From NCBI RefSeq assembly GCF_009737085.1, contig NZ_WOVL01000033.1:1-55173 (forward strand): a stretch of 55,173 bases of DNA, written 5' to 3'. The notes under the pieces are model-generated. The model searched no databases. It was not told the DNA's origin and saw only the letters and a list, made by a program, of their open reading frames with translations. Shown here piece after piece: positions 25,339 through 33,849 of this stretch; within the stretch, counting starts at the first letter, position 1, and every line of letters begins with the position of its first letter. Position numbers and translations under genes: made by a program. This stretch comes from Paenibacillus sp. NEAU-GSW1 (lineage in GTDB: Bacteria; Bacillota; Bacilli; Paenibacillales; Paenibacillaceae).

Positions 25339-25425
25339 GTTAGAATCACTGCCATTTCCGCAAGGGTAATCGCTCTTTCCGGTTTGAATGCCCGATGCGT
25401 AAATATGATGTTATACCCAGTAACT
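25339..25425 (-). pseudogene. S-layer homology (SLH) domain fragment
   Basis: On the minus strand the bases encode AFKPERAITLAEMAVIL, the core of an SLH repeat (F-P-x3-ITRAEMA-IL). The frame enters from GYNIIFTHR and is not part of any longer gene. It is debris from a cell-wall-anchored protein. Confidence 0.6.
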
Positions 25426-25456
25426 AACTTCTTGAAATACTTACTCTGATCTGAAT

Positions 25457-25804
25457 TTATTCCAGTGGAAAGCCGTGACCATCATAGCCCACATTATATT
25501 CTTTAGCATAATTCTCGCTCTTGATATCTTCTTGGTTAATTTCGTCTTCAGTTACTTCTTTACTTGAATAGAAATACCATTCTGTTTCGCCACGTAATTC
25601 ATATGACTTGAAATCATTTATTCCATATCCGTCTTTCTTTAATCTCTCAGAAAGCTCTCTTAAATCTTCTTCATTACTTGAATAAAAATACTGCTCTAAT
25701 ATCATCTTATTGTTTGTTACGTTTACGACCGATTGATTTTCTTTTGTGTTATTACATCCAATTAATAAGCTGAGGAGACAAACTATTAATAAATATTTGG
25801 TCAT
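25457..25804 (-). CDS. RraB-like domain lipoprotein
   Basis: A signal peptide with lipobox (LLSLLIGC, Cys at 17 from the ATG at 25804) anchors the protein outside the membrane. The remainder fits the RraB/DUF1260 ferredoxin-like fold: FYSSNEEDLRELSERLKKDG, then EWYFYSSKEVTEDE and NVGYDGHGFPLE. RraB in proteobacteria binds RNase E inside the cell, so a secreted version must do something else. CTTGGAG is correctly placed for ATG 25804 rather than the codon five upstream. Confidence 0.6.
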   Translation of the reverse strand: MTKYLLIVCLLSLLIGCNNTKENQSVVNVTNNKMILEQYFYSSNEEDLRELSERLKKDGYGINDFKSYELRGETEWYFYSSKEVTEDEINQEDIKSENYAKEYNVGYDGHGFPLE

Positions 25805-25910
25805 GTTTTTGATCTCCAAGTTTTATATGTTTTCAGTTATTGCGCAAAACGTACTTTTTTACGTACTTCATAAAAATTCGTCACACCTAAGGTATTCGTG
25901 AAGTGATTAT

Positions 25911-26054
25911 GCTATCTGCCCGTTAGTTTAATTAAACGTGCATTTCTGAGGATCATGGGGCTGTAGTTCTTATCGTGAGCTCACGACAAGAACTTCTATA
26001 CGAAAAAGCCGCTGTTTAAGCGACTTTCATTGTATATATGTTGTTGGAGCGTAC
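25911..26054. repeat. E box A plus PE element
   Basis: Box A GCTATCTGCCCGTTAGTTTA at 25911-25930, PE leader TTTCTGAGGATCATGGGGC, a shortened left arm (CTGTAGTTCTTATC), inverse arm GACAAGAACTTCTATACG at 25985-26002, internal hairpin (GCCGCTGTTTAAGCGAC), third arm TGTATATATGTTGTTGGA from 26031. Confidence 0.7.
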
Positions 26055-26113
26055 AGTTCATTTCTATACGAATTGTCCAAGATTGTTTGTTAAAGAATCG
26101 CTCGACTGATTCG

Positions 26114-26725
26114 TTAGGACGTCGATGCATTGTCCGTGCAATCGTATAATACGGCCATCATGCCAGGCAACGTCACCGCCTGAAACATGTGATCCATCTC
26201 TTCCGCCGAATACGGCATCGATTGATCAAGCCACCAAGTAAGCAATCCTGTAAAGGAGTGAACGACAAATTGCTCGACAACCTCCATTGGGAACGGAGAG
26301 CTTATGTCCTGCTGACAAAACGTTAGCATTTCCGCACGAACCAGTGAGGCGAACAACTCCTTCATCTGCAATTGGACCACCACGCCGCTTTGTTTGCCGA
26401 CTAAAGCCTGATACAGTTTATGATGCTCGTGCGCATGCTGAAACATCGGCAGGCTGAATGAAAACCGAGGTTTCTCATTGGGATGCTGCGATCTTCGCAG
26501 ATATGGTTGCTGCTGCTCGGACAAATGCTCCTGCAGATAGGAAAACCCATACTGCAACAGCGCGTGCTTGTCATAAAAATGGGCATAGAACGTAGACCTG
26601 CCTATGTTGGCCCTGTCGATAATATCCTGTACGGTTACCGATTCGAAGCCTTTCTCTAATATTAAGCCTAACAACGCCTCATGTAGCATTCGTTTCGTAC
26701 GCGATATTCTCCGGTCTTCCTTCAT
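26114..26725 (-). CDS. TetR-family regulator of the divergent MMPL operon
   Basis: N-terminal helix-turn-helix (SVTVQDIIDRANIGRSTFYA) and HFYDKHALL junction of the TetR family, with a helical C-terminal domain. ATG at 26725 is preceded by GGAGG; an upstream ATG at 26755 lacks one. It is divergent from the DUF3291-like, DUF2231 and MMPL genes, with direct repeats between them, so it most likely represses that transporter. Confidence 0.88.
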   Translation of the reverse strand: MKEDRRISRTKRMLHEALLGLILEKGFESVTVQDIIDRANIGRSTFYAHFYDKHALLQYGFSYLQEHLSEQQQPYLRRSQHPNEKPRFSFSLPMFQHAHEHHKLYQALVGKQSGVVVQLQMKELFASLVRAEMLTFCQQDISSPFPMEVVEQFVVHSFTGLLTWWLDQSMPYSAEEMDHMFQAVTLPGMMAVLYDCTDNASTS

Positions 26726-26835
26726 TGCCTGCCTGCTACCTCCATTCTCGAACAATTTGCCACTACCTGTAAGTAAATGAACAATTCGAATTCGTTTGGT
26801 TGTTGTGTAGATTTCATGCTCACATTATAATTTAG

Positions 26836-26864
26836 TCGAACAAATTATACAATATCGAACAAAT
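26836..26864. promoter_or_regulatory. direct repeats in the divergent promoter region
   Basis: TCGAACAAAT occurs at 26836-26845 and again at 26855-26864, start to start 19 bases. They lie between the TetR gene and the transporter operon and are candidate TetR half-sites. Confidence 0.45.
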
Positions 26865-26898
26865 AGTCCTATATTAGCGAGGAGGTATGCGATAAAGA

Positions 26899-26949
26899 AT
26901 GAGTATTCTTCACTCCCCTGTACCCATTATCCGAATGGACATATCGTGA
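26899..26949 (+). CDS. possible 16-residue leader peptide
   Basis: GGAGG at 26881 precedes ATG at 26899, and the frame gives MSILHSPVPIIRMDIS then TGA. It lies in the 5' region of the transporter operon. It may be a leader peptide, or the start of a lost gene, since a second frame stays open from 26903 to about 27097. Confidence 0.25.
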   Translation: MSILHSPVPIIRMDIS

Positions 26950-27057
26950 AGGTGTTCGATATGCTACAGGTCCATTCACCGCCTTGAAGGGGATTAACCT
27001 ACACACGTACAGGGGAAGTCAACCCAGCTACTCATATTTCCCGGGAGGGCCTATACC

Positions 27058-27414
27058 ATGCATGTTGTTGTTACGAGAATTCAGACTAGTAAGCTGACTT
27101 TCATCCAGCGAGTCATTTGGCGCCTCCTGTTTTTTATGACCCGCTTTCTGAAAGCTAAAGGACTTTATCACATAAGGTACGTCAATCAACAGAATAGCTA
27201 TTGGCTGTTGCAGGTGTGGAAGTCGAAAACCGACATGATTCAATTTCGCCAAAGCAACCATCACCGCCATCTGTTTGGGAATGTACGCGGTACGATGCAT
27301 GCCGTCCGCAACGTTTCCTTCGAGAATGACAAAGTGCCGAACTGGGAAGAAGCGCTTGCTCGTTTTCACGCTTCTCATCTCCATTCATACTCTCCCGTAC
27401 CAGGGACAAATTAA
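27058..27414 (+). CDS. small DUF3291/monooxygenase-like protein
   Basis: 118 residues behind GGGAGGG. The pattern of two helices and strands (YHIRYVNQQNSYWLLQVWKS, then DMIQFRQSNHHRHLF) resembles the dimeric alpha/beta barrel of DUF3291 and antibiotic-biosynthesis monooxygenases. The resemblance is modest. It is the first gene of an operon with DUF2231 and MMPL genes, 19 bases ahead of the next start. Confidence 0.55.
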   Translation: MHVVVTRIQTSKLTFIQRVIWRLLFFMTRFLKAKGLYHIRYVNQQNSYWLLQVWKSKTDMIQFRQSNHHRHLFGNVRGTMHAVRNVSFENDKVPNWEEALARFHASHLHSYSPVPGTN

Positions 27415-27433
27415 CTAGGGAGGCGTTTCATTA

Positions 27434-27847
27434 ATGCCTGATTCACTGCATCCTATTATCATTCATTTTCCTATTGCCATGCTAATCCTTGGCTCTATCA
27501 CGCTGTGGATTTCGTTGCGCAAGCCTGCTCTTTATTCCAGAATGACTGACTTGCTGCTCATTGGCGGCCTGGCAACCATGCTTGTAGCCATGATTACCGG
27601 CATGCGCAGTGTCGATTATGCGATATACAAATTCGGAGCAGAACGAGATTTGATCAATACGCATCAGACATTGTCGATGATCACCTTCGCTTTATTTCTC
27701 GTATTGCTGGCTTTGAAGTTCGCTTTACGCAAACGGCCTTCGCGATGGTCCGCCGCTTTATTCATTCTTCTCTCCGTGGCAGGAGTCGTGATGCTGTTCA
27801 TTTCCGGAGATTTCGGCGGACAGATCGTCTATGGGGACCGCTCCTGA
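27434..27847 (+). CDS. DUF2231 membrane protein
   Basis: 137 residues with four membrane spans. The family's opening motif LHPIIIHFPIAMLI (5-18) and central NTHQTLSMITFALF are clear, with the conserved histidines suggesting haem or metal contact. It lies between the DUF3291-like gene and the MMPL transporter in one operon. Its role is unknown. Confidence 0.88.
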   Translation: MPDSLHPIIIHFPIAMLILGSITLWISLRKPALYSRMTDLLLIGGLATMLVAMITGMRSVDYAIYKFGAERDLINTHQTLSMITFALFLVLLALKFALRKRPSRWSAALFILLSVAGVVMLFISGDFGGQIVYGDRS

Positions 27848-27917
27848 TCAGCGATTCAACGCGTCAATGCAAATAATATAGTTGTATACCGCTATATATG
27901 GAAGGTAAGGTGATGCA

Positions 27918-30227
27918 ATGCGCAGCAAATGGTGGAAGTGGAGCCAAGCCTTATACAAAGCAAGGTGGGCTATCGTAATCATGTGGCTCATTCTCGTCAT
28001 TGCGGGCGGCTCTAACTTCGGAAAGTTACCAAGCGTTCTCAGCGGAGGCGGCTGGGAAGTGCCCGATTCACAATCGCAGAATGCCAGCCAGCTTCTGGCT
28101 TCCGAATTTGAGGGCAGATCAGACAGCTCCCTAACGCTAATCTTACGGGACCCCAATCATGCAGCCGGATCTAAGCTCTACAATGACAAGCTCTCGCAGC
28201 TCGTAGATCGGCTCAAAACAGAAGACGGCGTGAAGAGCGTCTTTAGCCTGCTGGACACATCTCCCGCACTGCATGCCGGATTGGTCGGCAGCGACCCGAA
28301 TACGAGTATCGCTTTCATCGACATGAATATTGAGACTGATTATTTGATTAACCGGATGCCGGCATATCAGAACCGGCTTGCTGAGCAGGCCGAATCTTTA
28401 GGAGTAGAAGCCTATATGCTTGGGATGCCAGCCTTTCAGGGTGAGACGTCCGCCCAGAGCCAGAAAGGTTTGGCGCGTGCCGAAGCTATCGTTCTACCGC
28501 TTATTATAGTAATTTTGCTATTCGTGTATCGATCCGCAGCGGCTACTGCCACATCGCTTATTGTCACGATCGCTTCCCTGCTGGTCGCGATGGGGATCAT
28601 TTACTGGACTGCATCGGCCGGAGTCCAACTGTCCGTATTTGTAACTAATGCCGCAATGATGCTGGGTCTCGGAGTTGGCATTGACTATACGTTATTCATG
28701 GTAAGCCGGTTCAAGCTGGAAATGGCCACAAGGGGCGATATACTCGATGCGCTCAGTCGGACAATGGAGACTGCCGGTCATACAGTGGTATATTCAGCCG
28801 TCACCGTTATCGTTTCATTGGCAGCCCTGCTAATAGTCCCGCTTACCGCAGTGCGCTCTATCGCTTTTGGCGGTATCACAGTTGTATTCGTAGCCGGATT
28901 GGCAAGCATGAGCTTGCTACCTGCGGTGCTTAGTTTGTGGGGCCAGCGCATTAATAGCCGCAAGCAGCGTGAACAGAAATCGACGAATATTACTGCCGGC
29001 AATAAGTGGAGAAGCTGGACAAGTGCTATTATGCGCAAACCAGCCCTGATTATCGTCATTACTCTGGGTGTGCTGGCGTCACTGGCTTTACCGGCTTTCA
29101 ATATGAAACTTTATGCACCTGATTTCCGCGTTCTCCCAGCTCACACTGACGTCCGACAAGGATTCCAACTTCTCGAGGATTCGTTCGGCAAAGGCGCAAC
29201 CAGCCCTGTCAGCATCGTGCTTCGCAATGACAACAGCGACTTGCGCTCGCCAGAAGCATTCGCTGCAATTGCTGCTCTGCACGCCGGTTTATCGCATGAA
29301 GACCACGTTGAGAGCGTATCGTCACCCGCCGCCCTATTTTCCGGCATGGCGCCAGCTAATGCATCGAAGCTGCTAATGAGCGACTCCTCTGCTCTTCCGG
29401 TTGATATTCGTACTATGGCTGCTCGTTATATCAGCAAGGATGGACACACGGCCGCATTCGAGCTTAAGCTCTTGGATTATGGCTCCAGCGACACGAGCCG
29501 GGAAATCGTCGAGCGGCTTCGCGACATCGTTCTTCCTTCCTTCCCGCTACCGGAAGGAACAAGCTTCCATATCGGCGGCGAAACGATGGCCGGTATGGAG
29601 ACCGCCAAGGCGGTAACGGATAGTCTTCTGCCTGTTCTTGCGATTATGCTTATACTCATTTTCATTATATTAGTGGCCACCTTCCGAAGCATACTGCTCC
29701 CGTTGAAGGCAATTCTATTTAATTTGTTCTCTGTATCTGCTACTTATGGCGTTCTTGTCTTAGTGTTTGCTAATGGTTACGGAAGCGAAGTTTTCAATGT
29801 GGAGTCAAACGGCTACATCATTCATTTTGTTCCAATTCTGCTTCTAGCGCTGCTGTTCGGCTTAAGTACCGATTACGAGGTATTTCTCGTGAGCCGAATG
29901 AAGGAGGAATACGCCAAAAGCAGAGATACAATGCAAAGCATCACGGTGGGTATTGAGAAAACGGGCCCAATGATATCCGTCGCAGCGGTTCTTATGTTTG
30001 CCGTATTTAGCGGCTTTGCACTTTCGGGCGTACTGCCGATTCAAATGCTCGGGTTCGGAATGGCAGTTGCGATTGTCCTGGATGCTACGATTATTCGCTT
30101 GCTGCTAGTACCCGCCGCAATGAAGCTGCTCGGCAAAGGGAACTGGTGGTTCCCGGGCAAACGAAAATCTCCGTCTAACGCAGATGAGCAAAGCAACTCG
30201 GTAATCCAGCACGATTATTACTCATAA
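27918..30227 (+). CDS. MMPL-family RND transporter
   Basis: 769 residues, two halves each with one span, a large exterior loop and five spans. The two signature motifs are GVGIDYTLFMVSR (first half) and GLSTDYEVFLVSR (second half), whose Asp-Tyr pair relays protons. Such proteins export lipids, siderophores or toxic compounds. It is last in the TetR-controlled operon and ends 18 bases before a strong terminator. The substrate is unknown. Confidence 0.93.
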   Translation: MRSKWWKWSQALYKARWAIVIMWLILVIAGGSNFGKLPSVLSGGGWEVPDSQSQNASQLLASEFEGRSDSSLTLILRDPNHAAGSKLYNDKLSQLVDRLKTEDGVKSVFSLLDTSPALHAGLVGSDPNTSIAFIDMNIETDYLINRMPAYQNRLAEQAESLGVEAYMLGMPAFQGETSAQSQKGLARAEAIVLPLIIVILLFVYRSAAATATSLIVTIASLLVAMGIIYWTASAGVQLSVFVTNAAMMLGLGVGIDYTLFMVSRFKLEMATRGDILDALSRTMETAGHTVVYSAVTVIVSLAALLIVPLTAVRSIAFGGITVVFVAGLASMSLLPAVLSLWGQRINSRKQREQKSTNITAGNKWRSWTSAIMRKPALIIVITLGVLASLALPAFNMKLYAPDFRVLPAHTDVRQGFQLLEDSFGKGATSPVSIVLRNDNSDLRSPEAFAAIAALHAGLSHEDHVESVSSPAALFSGMAPANASKLLMSDSSALPVDIRTMAARYISKDGHTAAFELKLLDYGSSDTSREIVERLRDIVLPSFPLPEGTSFHIGGETMAGMETAKAVTDSLLPVLAIMLILIFIILVATFRSILLPLKAILFNLFSVSATYGVLVLVFANGYGSEVFNVESNGYIIHFVPILLLALLFGLSTDYEVFLVSRMKEEYAKSRDTMQSITVGIEKTGPMISVAAVLMFAVFSGFALSGVLPIQMLGFGMAVAIVLDATIIRLLLVPAAMKLLGKGNWWFPGKRKSPSNADEQSNSVIQHDYYS

Positions 30228-30245
30228 AATTGTAAGCAACAGCAG

Positions 30246-30277
30246 ATCGGCGCCTTTCATAAGGCGCCGATATTATT
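30246..30277. terminator. terminator of the MMPL operon
   Basis: ATCGGCGCCTT, loop TCAT, AAGGCGCCGAT, a perfect 11-base stem followed by ATTATT. Confidence 0.85.
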
Positions 30278-30452
30278 GAGAATTCAAGAATGAAATAGTT
30301 AAATTAACCAAACCAAATGTGATTGTCTTTCCGAACTCAACACCGCGGTAGTCTTGAGCTTGAATCTTCTTGTCTTCCGACACGGGTTTATCATATACCC
30401 TCATGGTACAGTTAAGGGTGCATAATATCATAACTACATGATATTTTATACT

Positions 30453-30815
30453 TCAATCATATTTTATTTCTATTCCCCCTAATTTTGTTTCTTGTGTAAA
30501 TATATCATGATTACTACTTAGAGAAACTGTTAACTCATCAGTATCGCTCCAAAATATGGAAACTCCATTGTATGAACTAAATACATTCCCACCGCTGTTT
30601 TTTAGTTCTTTTCCATTTTTTAATACTGAAACTTGATAACTTTTTTTTGTGGTTGCGCCGCAATCTCGTAGAAATACATAAGCTCTATAATCCTTATTCG
30701 GGGATTCAATGGAACTCACAACTTCGTTTGAGCATAAGTCCCCAGAACAGCCCGATATTGACAAAAAAAGCGAGCTGCTCATAAGTGCTATTATAAGAAG
30801 ACTTACCAGTTTCAT
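30453..30815 (-). CDS. lipoprotein of unknown function
   Basis: A signal peptide with lipobox (LFLSISGC) is followed by a compact domain with Cys residues in SGDLCSNE and RDCGATTKKS. The pattern SPNKDYRAYVFLRDCGATT recurs in uncharacterised bacterial lipoproteins. GGGAGG is placed for ATG 30815, five codons inside the longest frame. 30278-30452 holds nothing recognisable. Confidence 0.7.
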   Translation of the reverse strand: MKLVSLLIIALMSSSLFLSISGCSGDLCSNEVVSSIESPNKDYRAYVFLRDCGATTKKSYQVSVLKNGKELKNSGGNVFSSYNGVSIFWSDTDELTVSLSSNHDIFTQETKLGGIEIKYD

Positions 30816-30837
30816 TTCAGCACCTCCCAATTATTTG

Positions 30838-31046
30838 TGCCCCTCATTATAGATAGCAAAACCCTGCTGAATACTTCGATAATCTCTAAGATCGTCTCCC
30901 TAAGTTGTCGGTTCTTCCCATTCAGGACTTGAGGTTCCTGCATGCTTTTGAGCATATCCCGTACCGTATAACAAAGTTTCAAGTGTTCTGACATCCGGGC
31001 TTGCGATTGATATCTCTTCGGCGAGCGTGTGAACATGGATGAAGAA
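30838..31046 (-). other. coding-like stretch, probable gene remnant
   Basis: A minus-strand frame continues through this gap (MSEHLKLCYTVRDMLKSMQE, then LRETILEIIEVFSRVLLSIM) but its nominal start overlaps the VTT gene and it runs into the lipoprotein start. It has helical, protein-like composition and no recognised family. Confidence 0.25.
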
Positions 31047-31679
31047 TCATCCAGCGTTTCTGCCCTCACGCTTTCGGATCCACCGATAGCAAAGATAAAC
31101 GAATAAAAGAAAGAGCATATAAATTAGCGATATCCAAAAAACATTTCCTACATCAGTTAATAGCTGATCCCCGACAAAAGCGAATACGAACATCACAGGA
31201 ATTTTACCAATTAATGTTGCTGCTGCGAAGGTACTGAATTGCATGCGGCTTATTGCCGAATAGACGTTCACTGCAACAGCAGGAACAAACGGAAGTAGAC
31301 GAGCAAGTAAAACCGCAAAAAACGCATTTTGTTCTACAAGTCTGGTAAAATGGTCGACTCGTTTGAATTTATCCAAAAGCCGGATGCCCTGCTCCTGAAA
31401 CACGAACCTTACCATTAAAAATTGCAGTGCTGCAGCAATCGTAGAGCTTAATACATTGAACAAACCACCCCAAAAGGGTCCATATCTAACCCCAATAATC
31501 CCTGCTATTACACCGTATGGAATAATAGGAATGAGGGCGAACAACACGGCCCCGCCAAATAAAAGTGTAAAGTTGTCTGCCTGGTCATCTTGAAGGCATT
31601 GAAGTATCGGTTCTTTGTACAGAATAATGGCGACAATCGAAAGAATGTATCCGAGAGATAGAAGCCATTTCTTCATCAT
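31047..31679 (-). CDS. VTT/TVP38 (DedA-like) membrane protein
   Basis: 210 residues with six hydrophobic segments. The VTT core is visible: IPIIPYGVIAGIIGVRYGPF with GGLFNVLSSTIAAAL, and later ARLLPFVPAVAVNVYSAISR. Such proteins act as lipid scramblases or flippases, or bear on membrane homeostasis. ATG at 31679 is the likely start. It appears as a single gene. Confidence 0.88.
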   Translation of the reverse strand: MMKKWLLSLGYILSIVAIILYKEPILQCLQDDQADNFTLLFGGAVLFALIPIIPYGVIAGIIGVRYGPFWGGLFNVLSSTIAAALQFLMVRFVFQEQGIRLLDKFKRVDHFTRLVEQNAFFAVLLARLLPFVPAVAVNVYSAISRMQFSTFAAATLIGKIPVMFVFAFVGDQLLTDVGNVFWISLIYMLFLLFVYLCYRWIRKREGRNAG

Positions 31680-31833
31680 CCGTTTGGCCTCCTTGCCGCG
31701 TCACTTCGTATAACTCTTCTTCAGTTAATCAATGAACGAATTTATTAACTTCACCCGCTGCAGACGGAGAAAGTTGAACCTCATCTGGTTTCTCAGCATC
31801 ATTAGATATAACAGGACTATATACGTTAATTTA

Positions 31834-31923
31834 TCACTTACGCTTTTTAGCAATATACAAAACTAATACGACAAATAAGAAAATACACAAAATGGGCCAT
31901 ACTGTAGCAATGAATGTCCACAT
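31834..31923 (-). CDS. 29-residue membrane peptide
   Basis: AAGGGAG precedes ATG at 31923 by 10 bases. The frame gives MWTFIATVWPILCIFLFVVL, then VLYIAKKRK and TGA. The single span with a basic tail is typical of small Bacillus membrane proteins. It is too short for a family call. It is the only gene candidate between the VTT gene and the SLH remnant. Confidence 0.5.
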   Translation of the reverse strand: MWTFIATVWPILCIFLFVVLVLYIAKKRK

Positions 31924-31975
31924 TATCAATTTTCTCCCTTCTAATTTAAAGCTTTACTTCTTTGGTTCTGTCCAT

Positions 31976-32230
31976 TTAATATTGAATAAAATTTGTGCCA
32001 TTTCTGCCTACTTCTGCTGCAGCTTGAATTGGTTCGTAATACCATGCACCCTTCTTAACATCAGAAAAGTATGGTTGGACTTGACCTCCTGTTGCTGCGC
32101 TCTATAGGCTTTGAAACTTCCACTCGCGGCTGCCGGAATCAATCATCTTTAGGTAGTCAAGACTGATTGTTTTCCCCTTTATAGTTACACCAGCAGTACT
32201 ACCGGCAATCTGCTTTACTTCATATGGCAT
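31976..32230 (-). pseudogene. SLH-type protein fragment with internal stop
   Basis: A single frame from ATG at 32230 to TAA at 31976 is broken by one TAG. The first part reads VKQIAGSTAGVTIKGKTISL; the second contains an SLH repeat start, FSDVKKGAWYYEPIQAAAEVG. It is a fragment of an S-layer-anchored protein. Together with the piece at 25339 it shows that SLH genes have been lost here. Confidence 0.6.
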
Positions 32231-32301
32231 GCTTCATAATTTAATATGCGAATGTAAGGATTTGTTGGTCTCGAACTGTCTTTCCAGGACAGTTTAGGCT
32301 C

Positions 32302-32506
32302 TTTTAGTTTCTACCCTATTTTACCACGCTCAACTGTTTGTTAGCTTAATAAATCTTGAATTTTCGGGGATCACGGGGCTGTATAGAAGATCTTGACCTA
32401 GTACGGCTTAGAAGTTCTTTTCTTGAGGACACGACAAGAACTTCTATATAAAAATAAAAAGCCGCTATTTAAGCGACTTTGTTGTATATATTTTCTTGTC
32501 GTCCGA
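32302..32506. repeat. extended E box A plus PE element
   Basis: A leader shared with 33614 (TTAGTTTCTACCCT and TTACCACGCTCAACTG) precedes box A (TTGTTAGCTTAATAA). The PE body follows: TTGAATTTTCGGGGATCACG, arm GTATAGAAGATCTTGACC, a partial second arm, inverse arm GACAAGAACTTCTATATA at 32433-32450, internal hairpin, third arm TGTATATATTTTCTTGTC. Confidence 0.75.
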
Positions 32507-32527
32507 TAGAAGCCATCTCCTAGCTGC

Positions 32528-33019
32528 TTATTGATACTCTTTTCCGTATAGCACTCGATGAACCTGTCTTCCGACATATCCATAGCTTGCAAGTCCTACA
32601 AAGTCCAAATATTTGGGTTTATGTGAGATGCGTTCACCTTCCAAATTATATAATTTATCATGCGTTTCATAATCATCAAAAAAACCAAAGTCTATGTTTG
32701 ACTCCTTAATAGAAATAGGCTGATTTCCCACCGTTTCAAAGTATCCCTTTAACCAACCTTGAAAATTTACTACAGTCGGTGCAAATAATAATTCATATTC
32801 ATCTATATTTCTAGGTATTTCTTTGTTGTGAGATAAGATATTATAAATAAATATCAGATTCATACCTTGAAAATTCAAATTTTTCCCTTGGATATTCGTC
32901 TTAATTACTTTGCCAAAGTAATAATGATTTTCCATTGGTTGAATGACGAACACATCACCTTCCAATGGTTTCTTTCGAGACTTCTTCATGGCGATTAGTT
33001 CCGAAAACTCATTTGACAT
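32528..33019 (-). CDS. Imm26-like immunity protein, copy 2
   Basis: 163 residues, aligned without gaps to the gene at 8375-8866 and about three-quarters identical by eye. The Imm26-like opening (KKPLEGDVFVIQPMENHYYF) is almost unchanged; differences cluster in the middle (residues 42-80), where immunity proteins often vary to match toxins. It follows a PE element and is preceded by another immunity-like gene at 33178. No toxin is adjacent. Confidence 0.6.
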   Translation of the reverse strand: MSNEFSELIAMKKSRKKPLEGDVFVIQPMENHYYFGKVIKTNIQGKNLNFQGMNLIFIYNILSHNKEIPRNIDEYELLFAPTVVNFQGWLKGYFETVGNQPISIKESNIDFGFFDDYETHDKLYNLEGERISHKPKYLDFVGLASYGYVGRQVHRVLYGKEYQ

Positions 33020-33177
33020 CCTCAGGATCTCCTTATTTATATAGTTGTTTACGTCCTATGTACGTTTTATGCTATTTACTTTATTCGGAAGTGGCTGCCG
33101 TTCTTTTGCATACTATATTAATGTTGTATAAATATTGTTGTCGTCTGGCACATGGCTTGTGTCAGCCCGTTGCTAGT

Positions 33178-33537
33178 TCAAATACCAATGTAAATGAGTA
33201 AATAAGCTCCTGTTTCAACCATCTTTGAAAAATCAATTAAACGATTTAATAAATTAAGGACTTCACTCCACACATACCGCCCCGTTAAAATTAAATCGTC
33301 AGGAGCTTCTTTAAACATAAGGTACCAGGCTTTAATAATCTTAATAAACTTTTCCGCACCGTTCTTTTCAATTATCGAGCGTCCGTAATAATTAAACCCT
33401 AACATACTTTCATTTTGCTTATCCGGATTTAGAGTTTCAATCCAATTCAATGAATCTTGGATATACCCAAACATATCATCATGTATTTGAACAACATTTT
33501 CCGAATTACATGCAATGTAACGATAAATACCAGCCAT
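33178..33537 (-). CDS. hypothetical helical protein, immunity-like
   Basis: 119 residues with CGAGGAAA upstream of ATG at 33537. Mostly helical (DDMFGYIQDSLNWIETLNPD, KFIKIIKAWYLMFKEAPDDL), soluble and acidic. It is upstream of Imm26-like copy 2 on the same strand, about 160 bases apart. Size and position fit an immunity protein, though no family is recognised. Confidence 0.6.
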   Translation of the reverse strand: MAGIYRYIACNSENVVQIHDDMFGYIQDSLNWIETLNPDKQNESMLGFNYYGRSIIEKNGAEKFIKIIKAWYLMFKEAPDDLILTGRYVWSEVLNLLNRLIDFSKMVETGAYLLIYIGI

Positions 33538-33613
33538 GGAAATTTCCTCGAATTCACGATTCGAGATAATAATAAAATCATGAACTAAAGTTATAATAAG
33601 TCCTCCTTTTCCA

Positions 33614-33710
33614 GTTAGTTTCTACCCTTTACCACGCTCAACTGCTTGTTAGCTTAATAAATCTTGAATTTTCGGGGATCGCGGTTGTATAGATGTCGCG
33701 TCTACCGCGG
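33614..33710. repeat. extended E box A plus truncated PE element
   Basis: Shares TTAGTTTCTACCCT, TTACCACGCTCAACTG, TTGTTAGCTTAATAAATC and TTGAATTTTCGGGGATC with the copy at 32302. It then reaches only TTGTATAGATGTCGCG; inverse and third arms are missing. From 33711 to 33849 nothing is recognised. Confidence 0.65.
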
Positions 33711-33849
33711 ACTTAATTAGCTAACCTCGTCTCGTTACAAATTGTTCAATATCATGAGTATCATCAGGGTTTTAAACATAAATTTGTTTTAATAGTCTTC
33801 ACCCCCTTGAGCCTGCAGAATAGTTTTTGGATGAAGACTCGATGTAATA

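Noticed and set aside
27028..27409. Minus-strand frames opposite the DUF3291-like gene.
   Set aside because: Antisense shadows without ribosome sites.
30812..31069. 85-codon frame as an intact gene.
   Set aside because: Its start overlaps the VTT gene and it runs into the next gene's start; kept only as a possible remnant.
4541..33710. Regular repeats as a CRISPR array.
   Set aside because: Copies are kilobases apart with genes between them and there are no cas genes.
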